From: Capillidium heterosporum
Lineage: Eukaryota; Entomophthoromycota; Entomophthoromycetes; Entomophthorales; Capillidiaceae
NCBI GenBank assembly: GCA_016630905.1
Contig: WBMQ01000014.1
Coordinates: forward strand, 62,001-126,000
Reading direction: 5' to 3'
DNA: 64,000 bases
In this document: positions 43,332-55,430 of the stretch, piece after piece
Layout: each line of letters begins with the position of its first letter
How positions within the stretch are numbered: the stretch's first letter is position 1
Made by a program: the position numbers and the translations under genes
The notes under the pieces: generated by a model
Databases searched by the model: none
What the model was told of the DNA's origin: nothing
Seen by the model: only the letters and a program-made list of their open reading frames with translations

Positions 43332-44423
43332 ATGTTAAAGACCAACCAAAGAGTACTGGTGACCGGCGGCTCAGGTTATATGGGGCTTCACATAGTATGC
43401 CAATTACTCGAAAAGGGATTTTCAGTTCATACGACAACAAGAGATCTATCTAGTACTCGAAGTCATCCTCTTCAACATCTTAGTAACAAATTCCCAAACC
43501 AACTTCAAATTTTCCAAGCCAACTTAATGCAGAAAGGTTCATTTTTAAAAGCTATGCAAGAAGTAGATACGGTTATACACGTAGCTACCCCAATCGGCTT
43601 TTTCGCTAAAGATCTTTACGAAGATATGGTACGTCCAGCTCTCGAGGGTATTTTTTAATTTATCTTTTTAAAATTATAACTTGAATTTAAAAGGTACTCA
43701 AAATGTGCTGAATACTTGTCTCCAAGTACCTAGTGTAAAGACAATTATAGTAACTTCAAGTAGTACAGCAGTCTTCTCCAGTACCCCAGATGCCGAGCAT
43801 ATTTATACCGAACATGATTTCAACTTGGAAGGCAGTTTAGAGAAAGAACCCTACTGTTACGCCAAGACACAGGCTGAGCTTTTAGTTTGGAAATTCAACA
43901 AGGAACATGAAGGTAGGTTTCGAGTTGTCATTTTGGTACCTTGTACCTGTTTCGGACCCAGCTTTTCAGTGGAAGGAGAAACTAAGTTTTCAGTAAACGA
44001 TAATTCCAAGAACAACGTAGGTTTATTTATCATAAAAGGGTGGATTAAAAATGGGACGGAGCACCATCTAAAAAGTATATATTTTAAAAAACCAATAGAG
44101 ACATTAATTTATTTGTAGGAGGTGCCATATGTGTAGATATCCGAGATGTAGCCTTAGCTCACGTCAAGGCAGTAGAAATGCCAGAAGTAAAAGGACGTTT
44201 CCTCATATTCAATGAAGCTATCAATTGGAGTGATTTTAAAAAGATAATTGTCGAAAACTCGAAACTGGAGTTGGAGGATCTTATGCCTAATAAATCAAGT
44301 AGGGGTAACGGTATACTCCCCAAGTTCGACAACTCCAAATCGATAAAGGAACTCAAAATAACGTACCGTTCGTTAAATAGTTCGATAGGAGATACAGTAA
44401 GACAGCTTGAGGAGTATAGATAA
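43332..44423 (+). CDS. Extended SDR reductase (dihydroflavonol-reductase/GRE2-like), copy 1
   Basis: NAD(P)H-dependent aldehyde or ketone reductase of the extended short-chain dehydrogenase family, cytosolic. Exons 43332-43647, 43694-44074 and 44119-44423, with introns of 46 and 44 nt, give 333 aa. Rossmann motif VLVTGGSGYMGLHIV at ~8-22, the cofactor-discriminating TTTRD after strand 2, VIHVATPI, TSSSTAVF with the catalytic Ser, and the YxxxK pair in PYCYAKTQAE. The C-terminal block is CVDIRDVALAHVKAVE. The same gene structure and length occur in the homologue at 52805-53892. The natural substrate is unknown. Confidence 0.9.
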
Positions 44424-44863
44424 AGTTTTAATGGTGAGGTTATAAAATTTTGATTTGATTTACTTGTATAAGCGTATACTTGGTTAACATTTAGCATATA
44501 AGTAAGCTGTTACAGTTTGGTAAATTTTTGGGTAAGTTGAAGCATACTATGCTTCATAGCAATACTCTTTACACAGTTTAAGATATATCTAGTCTATTGA
44601 GATTCAATACATAATGAAATTCGCAGTAGTTTTTTGGTCTTGAATAAATATACTAATGGCTTATATCGAAGAATTTAATCCATATCTAACAAACTATATG
44701 GATTGGAAATACTACTTAAAGTAAACTTAAATATAATGTAAAGTTTATTTACATGAGGTACTGGTATGAATTAGCTATCCGATTCCTATTTTATTTGGAT
44801 GAAAGAAATTATTTGCATATAAAGATATAAAGGTGAGTTTGTGGCCTGTAGGAGATTAAGATT
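44424..44863. other. Convergent 3' region
   Basis: About 440 bp of AT-rich DNA between convergent genes; nothing recognised. Confidence 0.45.
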
Positions 44864-46042
44864 CTAAGCAAAATTTCTACAGTAGGGACACGTATTACTT
44901 ATCCGTAGCCATAGGTTAATGCAGCCTTCATGGAAGTGATGGTTACAACGTAGCATCTTTACAAGTTCGTTGTCTTCGTAGCTACAGTAACAAATACCAC
45001 ATATGGTCTCATCCTCATCTAAATTACTAATTATTGGATACCCACCTCTTTCTAAATCGGTTTGTTGAGCTACTTTCCTAGTCAACCTCCTAACAAAGAA
45101 TGATTTCAGGGATACCCACCTCGAAGGCCTAGTTGGAACACCGATATTGTAAGCTGAATTTCGAACCGACACCTCTCTATCAAACTTAAATATGATGCCG
45201 ACACTGGAAATTTTTCTCCTTACATCTTTAAAAGCATTTTCAAGATATATGCATACTAATAGGATTGGGTATAGTACCAAATACAGCAAGAAGCTTTGAA
45301 AAGCGGTACAACCGGCATACAGGTACATAAGTATAAGGATTGTCTTGCCATTGGCATCGAGTTTATCATCCATACAAGGGGCTTTATCTTTGTACAGGAA
45401 GGCGGTGCAGCAAGCAAAAGCCAGTATTAAAAGCCTTAGCAACTTGTAGAACCTAAATTTAGTCTATAAAAGCATTTAGAATAAAACTTACCATAGTACG
45501 AAGATACTATCATTGATACCATTTGAGTTTTTCAATCGAAATGGGATGGTGACTGGGAACGAGAGCGCGCAGAGTGTGAGGTACACCTTCATTAGGGTAG
45601 TTTCTAGGTAGGTGCAGGGCTTGTTTGGATGATTTACAAGTATAATTGGTATGACTATTATCTAAACTTGATGATCAATATATATAAGTTGTAAGTGGCT
45701 TACTATTAGCAGCTTGGTGATGATATCGGTCCAAAAGAATATCTTCCGCTTTATGGTTAGGGATCGATACCCCTGTACCCAATGCCATTGAGAAAGTTTA
45801 TAGAATAGTCCATTGACGAATTCAGCTATGTATCTTAAGTTGATTTGATTTGTAGCGGTAGTCGTCGTTTCATCCATAGGCGCTATATTTGTATTGGTAG
45901 ATTGGACATGTTGATTAAAGTTGAAAGATTGAGGTTGATTAATTTGAGTGTCATCCAGTGCAGTACTAACGGTGCTCCTATCCATCAAAGATACAGTTGT
46001 TGAAACATGATTGTTCGTGCTCTCTTGAGTACATGTAGGCAT
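44864..46042 (-). CDS. Multi-pass membrane RING-H2 protein, paralogue C
   Basis: Third member of the membrane RING family. Exons 45704-46042, 45492-45661 and 44864-45452, with introns of 42 and 39 nt in phases 0 and 2, give 365 aa. The middle exon is 170 nt, exactly as in paralogue A. The disordered Thr/Ser/Gln/Asn-rich N terminus is followed by YRSLTIKRKIFFWTDIITK, about four hydrophobic segments, a basic linker and a RING-H2 with the family spacing (CGIC, CNHHFHEGC, CPYC) four residues from the C terminus. It is more like A than B in exon 2 and the RING (NLWLRISNTCPYCR against DLWFRISGKCPYCR). Confidence 0.85.
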
Positions 46043-47656
46043 TTATTTTGTTGTAAAAGGTATTTCTAAATAAAAAGTTGGCATATTCATACCCAGCTTT
46101 ATATACTTACAGTTGTGGAAGGTAGAATTCCCTTCAAACCAAAAAATGGCAAGGAATCTTTTAATTTCTAGTTCATTTCTCCAAGGAAAAAATGGAAGCG
46201 CAGTAAACTTCAGGAGATGTGAGTATAAAATTATCAGCTACATGTAGCGTACCCAGAGCTAAATCTTAATCTATTAAGCAGGTAGTTTGAAAATTGTACT
46301 TTCGCCTTTCGTGAAGCATAGCCATTCAATTCATTAGGATATTAACATATATGGAATTTTTGAATAGATAAATTAACTAAGGAAAGCAAACTACATTGCC
46401 TATGACTGACAGGTTAAATTCTGATCTCAGTTCTATAGCCTTCGGTTTCGCGGGTTTGAGGTGACTTTATTTAAACTGTCGGCACTATTTAGTATTTTCA
46501 ATTAAAACATTATGCCGTGCATACGAAATTGAGAATCACCGTCCTAGCTGACAAGCTATATAACCTAAAGAAACTATTTTAGATTAGATTTTACAAATAC
46601 AAATATATTTGTAATAAATGAGTACAGGTGTGGTATATAGTATTTATAATAAGTAAAGAATGTAAAGTTGCTTTAAAAATAGGACTACTATTTAATTATC
46701 GATGAAAATAGTGGTATATCAGCAATATGGTATTATACATGTATATAAAATCCTAAAAATGGTTTTTATAACACATATATGTACCACTTATATGAAATCG
46801 AAAATCGATACGATCTTTATAAAAGTGATGGTTACAGTTTAACATTCTTAAGGTCGCCATCTATGTAATTATGATATCGTATATTACTTACTATTTGATT
46901 TCCATTCAAGTTATCAAGTGTTGTGCATCTATAGCTTTCTAAATTAGCTCGAGTGTTTATCTTTTACATATATTTCTAATAAAAGATAGCTATAGAAAGT
47001 TCATATTAAAAATCTAGTTAGAATACCGATATCATAAGTTGGGCTTAAGATGAATACTTGACCCAATATTTATATTGGTATGGTTCTACCAACTTTTCCT
47101 ATAAATTAAATGATGATTATATCGAGCATACAATATATTGTAAACCCCAAAAACTTCATCGCATCATGAATTTTCATAAAGTTGATAGTGTATTGAGTGA
47201 TTAAGATGAAGTCCATTATTATTCAATATTAAGTTGAATATTGGGATATAGGTTTATATGTTTAATGCTAATATACCAGCACTATACTAGTGATGTAATT
47301 TTTCATTACCAAAAGTATATCATTAGATTGCAAGTATAGAGTTAGCTTTTAAAAATTCGTTAAATATATTGGGTGATAATAAATTTGGAGTGCCTATTGA
47401 AACATTGGGCTTCCAGTATCAAACGGCTTAGTTGTTGTAATAAGCATGGTACTAAAATATAAGGTCAGTTCATCAAACGAAAATATATCATTAGATTGTA
47501 GCTATTGTAGGGAAACATCAAAAAAATAAGTACAGTAAGATCAACTATAGATTATATGTAAAAAAGTCTAACTCTACTATAAATAATCGCTAAACGTATA
47601 CAGTCATCCAGTATCAACTATTAGATACCCAATACTTCAATAATTAATTAATACAA
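46043..47656. other. Intergenic, nothing recognised
   Basis: About 1.6 kb of very AT-rich DNA between divergent genes. No coding frame, RNA gene or repeat could be supported. Confidence 0.5.
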
Positions 47657-48268
47657 ATGACAAAACTATCCCAACTTACGATCTTAGCTTTAAGTTTACT
47701 CACTCCACTGCAAAGTTTACCACTATCAGGACGTGATTACAACCCCAACTACGGTGAGCCTACCTACTCACCTACCACTAGTTTCCCCACCTCCAACTAT
47801 TATTCGGAGCCTTATACAGAATCCCTCCAGCCTACCTACTACCCAATTACGGCCGCAAATGACCAGTACGAAGACATTCCCAACGACACTTACAACCAAG
47901 ACGAGCAGCCTTACCAAAATTACGAAGAGGATAGCAGCGGTTCCAATTCAAACTTCAACTATAGCCCAAGTAGGTACGATCCTCCTAACCAAATTCCTAT
48001 ACAAATATACCAAAGTAACTATGTAGAGGGACCACCTACCCAAGCTTCGATCGCCTATCCTACCTCACCTACTTATGGCGGGTACTTGAAACCAAAGTAC
48101 GAAGGTATTAGTCCAACTACCAAAAATGAAATCTATGAGGCATACGTAAGGAAATATAAATCCCCTGAACCGGAGTACAAGAGCTACAATAGGAAGGTGA
48201 ACTACAACATCAAGAAGATGAAGTTCCATAGGAGGGCTGAGCTGAATAGTGTGAAACATACAATATAG
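47657..48268 (+). CDS. Small secreted Tyr/Pro-rich protein
   Basis: Single exon, 203 aa. A signal peptide is clear: MTKLSQLTILALSLLTPLQS, with probable cleavage near residue 20-22. The mature part is dominated by Tyr, Pro, Ser, Asn and Thr (YNPNYGEPTYSPTTSFPTSN, YPTSPTYGGYLKPKYEG) and ends with a basic tail (VNYNIKKMKFHRRAEL). It has no cysteines, so it is unlike typical disulfide-rich effectors. Tyr/Pro-rich secreted proteins are often wall- or adhesion-related (inference). No GPI signal. Family not recognised. Confidence 0.7.
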   Translation: MTKLSQLTILALSLLTPLQSLPLSGRDYNPNYGEPTYSPTTSFPTSNYYSEPYTESLQPTYYPITAANDQYEDIPNDTYNQDEQPYQNYEEDSSGSNSNFNYSPSRYDPPNQIPIQIYQSNYVEGPPTQASIAYPTSPTYGGYLKPKYEGISPTTKNEIYEAYVRKYKSPEPEYKSYNRKVNYNIKKMKFHRRAELNSVKHTI

Positions 48269-50085
48269 ATGCTTAGAGAATTAGGTGGGATCATTTAGAT
48301 CAATATAGGTAAAGTATTTTAGATGAGTGCCTAGTTTTGTAATTGATAAATATATTGCTGAGTAGCCTATAAACTTTTGTATTACCTTTTGATGCTATAT
48401 ACTTTACAGTGATATATTGGTCTTCTACAATATATTAGTGACTTATATAGGTATTTTAAATAAGATATAACTAAAATATATACAAGCCATTCCGAGTTGA
48501 GGTAAAACTTTACCTTGCTCAGGCTGGATATGTTAATTCCAATGCTAAGTTAAGTGCGATATGTTCTAAAGCTCTATATTTCTTGAAAAGTTAGTATCCA
48601 TTTAGATTGAAAATTATACTTTAACATTTATTTAGTACATGTAATAGTATCTGGTTAATATGTATTTGAAGGTGAGCTACTTTTGGCTGAACTTTGATGA
48701 ATCCATTTTAATTTATACCCCATACTATATAGTCTTCGTTCCAAAATAGCCTTCGAAGCTTATTATCCTTTAAATAATAAAAAAATATAATTTGGGATAT
48801 AACAGCTTTGATTAATATAAAAATATTTTTATCTAGTGTAAATTGCAATTTTTATTAGTTTAATTTGAACAATTTTAAAGAAAACTCTATGGCCAACTCA
48901 AAGTAAGCCAATTATCTATGGTAAATAATGCCAATAGGCCTTAAAGATTCACGCCAGCAAACCTATACAAGCTATTTCAATGGTACAAATCCCCGTAAGC
49001 AAAGCATCTATCAAACTGGACTATCAGTCAGCTTCAAACTTCAGTTCACTACACTATACAGAAAGGTAATCATTTCCATTTCAAAACTTATAAAGCTGTT
49101 GAAAGATCTCAAAGGCTATCTAAATAGTGAGCACCAAGTTAAGTTTAGGATAGGATTTTCGCAATCTGAGCCTATCGACTATACCAACTGATGCCCAGGA
49201 TATCAAAAAGTAAGGGGCATGTTGAGATACAAAGAAACCATTACGAACTGATGATATTTTCTAGGTAGGGATGAAATAAAGACAAAATAACATTGAAAGT
49301 ACCGGGTCGAGTATACTCCGTGCAATGTTAATTACTAAGATTCCGCAACCTGCTAAGCCTCTTTATCTTTGCTCCTTTATGCAGATGTATTTTAAGCTTG
49401 CATGCTACGTTGCGGCACTATCTCATAACTAAAGCCTTGCCGGGAATCTTGTTCTTAGCAAAGTCTATTTAAGTCCCATTTTTGAAACTCGTCATCAATA
49501 CTAATATCAGGTATTTACTATACTAGGAAAAAAGCGCTACAGCATTTACAGGGCAACACCTAATAAAGTAATGGCAACTACTTTGAGTTAGCTACCTTCA
49601 AGAAACTTTTCCAAAATCGATAGCATTGGAAGTTTGGAATATTGTAAAAGTGATATTGGTTTTTAACTTTATCGAGGTAAAAGTCAATTAAACTTCAATT
49701 AAGGTTTGCAATTAAATTTTCCTACGTAGTTTTGGTTAGGTGGTTTGAGTAAAGCATTTTAGGTATATATCGAAATGATGTAAACTTATACATTTGTAGC
49801 GAATGGATATTCAGTTGTGGGCTTATTATTCCAAATTTTAGGCCTAAGGTGCGGTTACTGGAAAGCTATTGGGAAATCCTGAGTCAATTTCAACAGTTGT
49901 GCCAAAAAAATATGGGTTGATAACCGAAATTTCGATATAAATAATGAAATTAATTGAATATCCAATGCAATAGGTCGCATAACAAATGGTAATATAAATA
50001 CGAGACTGCCCTGATATTTTAAAAGTTTTATCATCATCCATCTCCAATATTTGCCTTTTAATATAAATTAACAATTGCAGTTGCC
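48269..50085. other. Intergenic, nothing supported
   Basis: About 1.8 kb upstream of the sulfate permease. An 87-codon plus frame (48928-49191) and a minus frame at 49844-50104 have no motif. No RNA gene or repeat recognised. Confidence 0.45.
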
Positions 50086-52359
50086 ATGCCACGGAAACGC
50101 CCAACTAACACAGCCGATCCACTAAGGCACTATCACAACCAAACAACATTGAAGGAGGATGTAGTAGAGGCTACCACTAAAGTAAAATCCAAGCTACCAT
50201 CCTACTTCCTTTCGTTCCTACCGATCCTTAGTTGGCTACCTACCTACGATAAATCCTGGTTGACTGGTGACTTGATCGCCGGGTTGACTTTAGGATTATT
50301 GCTAGTACCCCAATCGATAGCCTATTCCAAATTAGCCAACATCCCGGTCGAGCATGGGCTTTATACCGCCTTCATCGCAACTTTAATCTATGTATTTTTT
50401 GGTACATCCAGGGAGATCTGTGTAGGTCCATTGGCGGTACCCGGGTTGTTAGTAGGTAACATCATAAGCGACATAGCCAGCGACAAGTTTACAAACGCCG
50501 AGATTGGATCGATAATAGCATTATTTATCGGCATCATATCAATAGCTTTAGGAGTACTTCGCGTCGGGTTAGTTTTAGATCTAGTCCCTTCGACCATTAT
50601 CTCCGGCTTCACGGGTGGTATTGCCCTCAACATCATACTGAGCCAGTTCAACGGGTTGTTAGGTATACCCAACGTCCCTTCTAAGGGATCTACGGCCGAG
50701 AAGATTGCTGCCAACTTCAGTAACATTCCCGTACTGAGCTGGCATGACTGCGTGTTTGGTCTAGCATCGCTGGCCTTCCTCATCGTAATTAGCACTTTAG
50801 CTAGCAAGTACAAGAACAACAAGATAATGAGTAACATCCAAATCGCCTCCAACGTCATATTATTCATTTTGGCGACTCTAGTCTCCTTCCTAGTCTTGAC
50901 GTTCATGCCTGATTTCAAACTTGCCATCGTGGGGAAAGTGCCGGGCGGCTTCGAGTACATAGGCCCCCCAACCTATGACGCAGATCTGTGGAGCAAGATC
51001 GCCGGTAGCTTACCAGGGATTTTCTTAGCCATGATTTTGGAGCATATGGCCATTGCCAAATCCTACTCCAAGCAGTCAGGCTATCGTATTTCCTACTCTC
51101 AGGAGCTCTTTTCGGTTGGTGTATGTAACATAGCCTCCTCCATGGTCTCAGGATTCCCATGCAGTGGTGCCTTTTCCCGTGGTGCGGTACTGAGCAAATC
51201 AGGCGTCAACTCCCCGCTCTCTGGTATAGTAACTAGTTTAATCCTCTTGCTCGGCTTTGAGCTTTTAACTCCAGCTTTCTACTATATTCCTATTCCTACC
51301 CTTGCTGCCATTGTGTCTAAGGCGGCCTTCTCCCTATTACCTAGTATTGATAAGCTGAAAATGTTCTACAATACCCACCCTATCGATCTCCTACAGTGTT
51401 TAGTTGCCGGAGTAGTGACATTTTTCTTTGGTGTGGAATGGGGGATCGGTGCTTCCATGGGTTGCGCCTTCATATTTGTATTGTACCGTTTGTCCCGCCC
51501 CAAACTCTACGTTCTAGGTGAGGTGGTTGGAAGACCAGGTCTATTCCTCGATATCAATCACCCAGCTTATCATACCGAACCTTCTGACCAAGGTGTATTT
51601 ATCTTCAGAGCCCAGGAATCGATGATCTTCCCCAACGTCGGCTATATTTGTGAAGCTGCGTTGTCTTACATCATTGACCATGCGAGACCGACGAATCAAT
51701 CCCGATCGAGCTTATGGTCCACCGATGCCAATGGCAAGCTTAAAGAGTTTAGTTTCAAGAAACAGATCGATACCAACCAAAATATGTCAATTTTGCGGGC
51801 CGTTATTATGGACTTTAGCGCCGTCAATTGGTTGGATTCTACGGCAATTAAAGAGCTCGAAGGATTTAAGCATCAACTAGAAATGTACGCTGGCCCTCAG
51901 CCTCAAAAGCCTGTCACCAAAACCGAGAAGGACAAGTTTACCGATATAGAAAGCCAGCCCGACCAGCTTGACGATTTTGTTCCTAAATTCCAACTGCATT
52001 TCGTCGTTATCCACCCACAAGTTGCAGCTACTTTAATCAAGTCTGGATTAATCGACCTACCTCCAACTTCCAAAAACGACTCTACCCCCGACATTACGTT
52101 TACCGACGAGTTTGGCCAGAGCTCCAATTTGAACGACCAGTACGTGCCTGTCAACTTGAATGGGCAAAATGGATCAGTACCAAACGATGAGCAAAGGTTC
52201 AACGTGACTGGCAAGGTCAAAAAATTAATGAAAGGGTACTTGGCAAACGAAAATAGCGAGAAGCCCAACATAATTCACTTTGAGCCGTTGCTGCCTGTAA
52301 ATGGGAGTAGAATCCATCTTAGTATCAAGGATGCAGTTGAAGAAGTTCGTAGGGTATGA
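50086..52359 (+). CDS. Sulfate permease (SulP/SLC26 family)
   Basis: A plasma-membrane anion transporter importing sulfate by proton symport in fungi. Single exon, 757 aa, the usual length. The N-terminal ~70 residues are cytosolic. The SulP core starts at WLTGDLIAGLTLGLLLVPQS, with AYSKLANIPVEHGLYTAFIA and FFGTSREICVGPLAVPGLL as family signatures. About 11-12 membrane segments run to residue ~480. A STAS domain follows (RAVIMDFSAVNWLDSTAIKE), interrupted by a ~100-residue polar linker, as in other fungal SulP proteins. No intron, and G/C-richer codons than the neighbours. Confidence 0.94.
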   Translation: MPRKRPTNTADPLRHYHNQTTLKEDVVEATTKVKSKLPSYFLSFLPILSWLPTYDKSWLTGDLIAGLTLGLLLVPQSIAYSKLANIPVEHGLYTAFIATLIYVFFGTSREICVGPLAVPGLLVGNIISDIASDKFTNAEIGSIIALFIGIISIALGVLRVGLVLDLVPSTIISGFTGGIALNIILSQFNGLLGIPNVPSKGSTAEKIAANFSNIPVLSWHDCVFGLASLAFLIVISTLASKYKNNKIMSNIQIASNVILFILATLVSFLVLTFMPDFKLAIVGKVPGGFEYIGPPTYDADLWSKIAGSLPGIFLAMILEHMAIAKSYSKQSGYRISYSQELFSVGVCNIASSMVSGFPCSGAFSRGAVLSKSGVNSPLSGIVTSLILLLGFELLTPAFYYIPIPTLAAIVSKAAFSLLPSIDKLKMFYNTHPIDLLQCLVAGVVTFFFGVEWGIGASMGCAFIFVLYRLSRPKLYVLGEVVGRPGLFLDINHPAYHTEPSDQGVFIFRAQESMIFPNVGYICEAALSYIIDHARPTNQSRSSLWSTDANGKLKEFSFKKQIDTNQNMSILRAVIMDFSAVNWLDSTAIKELEGFKHQLEMYAGPQPQKPVTKTEKDKFTDIESQPDQLDDFVPKFQLHFVVIHPQVAATLIKSGLIDLPPTSKNDSTPDITFTDEFGQSSNLNDQYVPVNLNGQNGSVPNDEQRFNVTGKVKKLMKGYLANENSEKPNIIHFEPLLPVNGSRIHLSIKDAVEEVRRV

Positions 52360-52804
52360 ATTTAAATGTTTTATTTACCTGTTTTGCATATTATATGGCT
52401 TTTATATTTGATGTTTTCGGTATATAAGTTGAGATTCATTTAATTGCATTGGAGCTGAGTCCAGAAACTGTCATAAATCGATAAATAATAAAATTGAAAG
52501 CTCTTTAATCTACTAAAATTTATAATACACCCATATAAGTAAATAAAACAATATAAAAGTTAGCTTATCATCTGGTTTGCTTATATATTATTTTTGTTTT
52601 TAAATCTTTAAAACCTGAGCAAAACAATACAAAAAATAAATTTCTAAATTCAAGGTCCAACCTAGAGCTTATACCACCCAGTCAAATGGGCAAATGATCA
52701 TCTAGGCTTGAGGATGCGTTGCTATATAATAAACTGAATTCAACACAAGATAGTTAGAAATCATGAGCCTTTTCGTTTACAAATAAAAGTTTAATATAAT
52801 GAAG
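52360..52804. other. Convergent 3' region
   Basis: About 440 bp of AT-rich DNA between the sulfate permease and the SDR gene, which converge; nothing recognised. Confidence 0.45.
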
Positions 52805-53892
52805 CTATTGATATTCAATCAGCTGAGCAACCATATCCCTGATGGATTCCTCTGGTTCTCTAAACTTAATCTGAAGGATTTGAAGGGCTGGAGTAACGTC
52901 AACTTTAGCGATAGCACCGTTTCCTTTTGAAGTTTTATCGGGTTTCAAATCATCTAGGCTAACTTTAGAGTATTTGGCAATATACTCTCTAAATCGCTGC
53001 CAAGTAAGAGGTTTGGAGACTAGAATGAACCTACCAGTAGCCGAATCGTTCTCAATGACACGGATGTGAGCTAAGGCGACATCGCGAACGTCAACTGTAT
53101 TAATGCCAGCTAATTTTAACTTAGTATAAAATATAGCTGGAGACTGTTACTTTTAGGAAGGTGGGCAGTACCCCGCTTCAGCCAAGAAGTGGTAAGGTTT
53201 AACCCAGAGTTGGATTTGGAAGGGTCATCCAAATTAAATTTAGATTGATCTGGAGTTATGCAAGGTCCAAAGACAAAGGTAGGCAGTAAGGTGGCGGCAC
53301 GGAACCGACTACTATGCTTGGAACAGAACTCCCAGAAATACTTTTCGGCTTGAACTTTAGAGTAAGCGTAAGGTGCATCGTCAATTTGGGCTTGAGTGTT
53401 ATAATCTAAATCAGAGTAGACTTTGTCTGGGTCGGCATTTGGGCTCCATACGGCTGATGTCGAAGAGGTGATTAAGATTACTTTGACGGTATTTACCAAT
53501 AGACAGGTCTCCAAAACGTTCTTGGTGCCTAAATGAAGCTATAAATAAGAGTAGAGGTAATATAATAGATTACCTTCCAGTGCAGGTTTGACCATCTCTT
53601 CATAAGGATCTTTTGGGGATAGTATGACAGGCGTAGCTACATGTACGACTACTTCCACTCCTTGCATGGCTTCTAAAAAGGAATTGGGTTTGAGTAGGTC
53701 GGCTTCAAACAGGTAAAGTTTCTCTGAGTATTGAGCTTTGAGTTGCTTGAGAGGTTCGGATCGATTGCTGTTGAGACTTCTGGTAGTCGTATGGACGGTA
53801 TAGCCTCGTTCCAAAAGCTGAGAGACAACATGTAGGCCTATATACCCAGACCCTCCAGTCACTAAAACTTTATTGTACTTCAAATTGGCCAT
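52805..53892 (-). CDS. Extended SDR reductase (dihydroflavonol-reductase/GRE2-like), copy 2
   Basis: Exons 53574-53892, 53151-53528 and 52805-53109, with introns of 45 and 41 nt, give 333 aa, the same length and intron positions as the homologue at 43332-44423. Rossmann motif VLVTGGSGYIGLHVV, cofactor region TTTRSLNSNRSEP, VVHVATPV, TSSTSAVW and the catalytic YxxxK in APYAYSKVQAEK. The last exon lacks an ATG but is fixed by TVDVRDVALAHIRVIE and GRFILVSKPLTW. It is divergently arranged with a broken third copy 470 bp away. The enzyme should be active; substrate unknown. Confidence 0.9.
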
Positions 53893-54362
53893 ATCTTGAA
53901 AAATAGTAGATTTAGAAATCGCTTCAAGTATTTATACTTTTCAGATCTGCTTACAAATATGCTTTCTTTTGGCTTATGTTTTAAAATGGATTTCCATATC
54001 GATTTTAGATAACTTATACTTTTTATATGTGTAACCAAAGAGCTCTTCTGTTCAGCAGCTCTGTGCAACTTCAAACACGTTCAATTGCGAAAAATTCCAC
54101 AATTTTGTTGAACAGAGTAGCCCCGAAGCTTACTAAAATATGGGTAAAATACTCTAAAAATCATTACCCAATGTAAAAATATATCTATATTAAGGTTTAG
54201 ACCTCCAATCTTTGATCTTTTTACTATCACTTCAATCGTATTGAAGCTGGCTTTGGAAAACGTCATCTATAGCGACAGCCCCTGGATTTTGAATATAACT
54301 ATGGAATGAATATATATGGAGAAACAGCATTTCTTTAGACTGTACAAGGAAGAAGCAAAACT
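53893..54362. other. Bidirectional spacer between SDR copies
   Basis: A 470-bp divergent spacer. Minus frames at 53880-54074 and 54081-54266 have no motif. Confidence 0.4.
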
Positions 54363-55430
54363 ATGGTTGAGAGCAAGTTAAAAGTACTAGCTACAGGAAG
54401 ACCGAGCTACATGGGCCTTTATATAATCCATAAACTTGAAAGAGGATATATAGTTCATGCTACAACTCGAGATTCCAAAAGTAGCAAAAGTCAGCCTCTT
54501 CATCAGCTTAGTACTAAATATCCAAACCAGCTACAAATCTTTGCAGCTGATCTACTAGGCGGAAATTCCTTCTTTGAGCCAATGCAAGGTGTAGATGCAG
54601 TTATCTATCTAGCAACCCCAATAATTAATAGATCTAATAACCCTTATGAACAGGTCGCGAAACCAGTAGTTGAAGATACTTCAAAAGTAAATATATTCAA
54701 TGCTAAATTCAACTTTGAAAGGTACCAATAACATACTTCAATCCTGTTTAAAAGTTCCTAGTGTGAAAACTATAGCTGTCACTTCAAGTACAACCGATCC
54801 TAATCTATCTACAGTGAGAAGGATTTTAACATGATCAGTACTTTGGAGTCCGATACTTACTACGCCAAAACGCAAGCCGAACTCCTAGTTTGGGAATTTA
54901 ATGAGAAATATAAGGACCGATTTCGAATAATTACTCTGACTCCCTGTTTCTGCTTCGGACTCAACTTCTCACTCGAGATTTTCAAGTTCTCGATTGATGA
55001 CGACTCTAAGAATAACTGGGGTCTAATGGTTATCAAAGCCTGGATTAAGACTAGTACCGAATTTTTGTTGAAAGGCAGTATATAAATTTAATTTAAAGAA
55101 TAATTTTTTACTTGTAGGTGGGGTGTTGGGAGTAGATATACGCGACGTAGCTTTAGCTAATCTAGATGCTCTGGATATGAAAGAAGTCAAAGGTCGGTTC
55201 CTTTTGATCAGTAGAGTGATTGATTGAACTACCTTCAAGCGATTGATCGTCAAAAATACAAACTTGGAGTTACAGGACTTGGTTTCAAATGGATGTGGTA
55301 AAGGGAATGGAGTACTACCCAAGTTTGATAACTCAGTCAATTACTGAGCTGAAGTTGAAGTATTGGCCTTTGAAGATCTCTATAGCTGATACTGTTAAAC
55401 AGCTTGTTGAATATAGTAGAGATAGTTAAA
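54363..55430 (+). pseudogene. Broken extended SDR reductase, copy 3
   Basis: Clearly homologous to the two intact SDR genes (LQIFAADLLGGNSFFEPMQG, RFRIITLTPCFCFG, GVDIRDVALANLDALDMKEV) but decayed. The Rossmann glycines are lost (LATGRPSYMG instead of LVTGGSGYMG). A frame change falls near 54810-54830, between KTIAVTSSTTD and the next block. The catalytic Tyr is replaced (DTYYAK where intact copies have PYCYAK). An in-frame TGA lies at about 55227 after SRVID. The old intron positions can still be traced. It resembles copy 1 (43332) more than its divergent neighbour. Confidence 0.85.

Noticed and set aside
48928-49191. 87-codon plus frame in a spacer
   Set aside because: No motif, no splice sites and background composition.
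54831-55085. Second exon of the third SDR copy as an independent small gene
   Set aside because: It is an internal piece of a decayed SDR reductase with homologous flanks on both sides.
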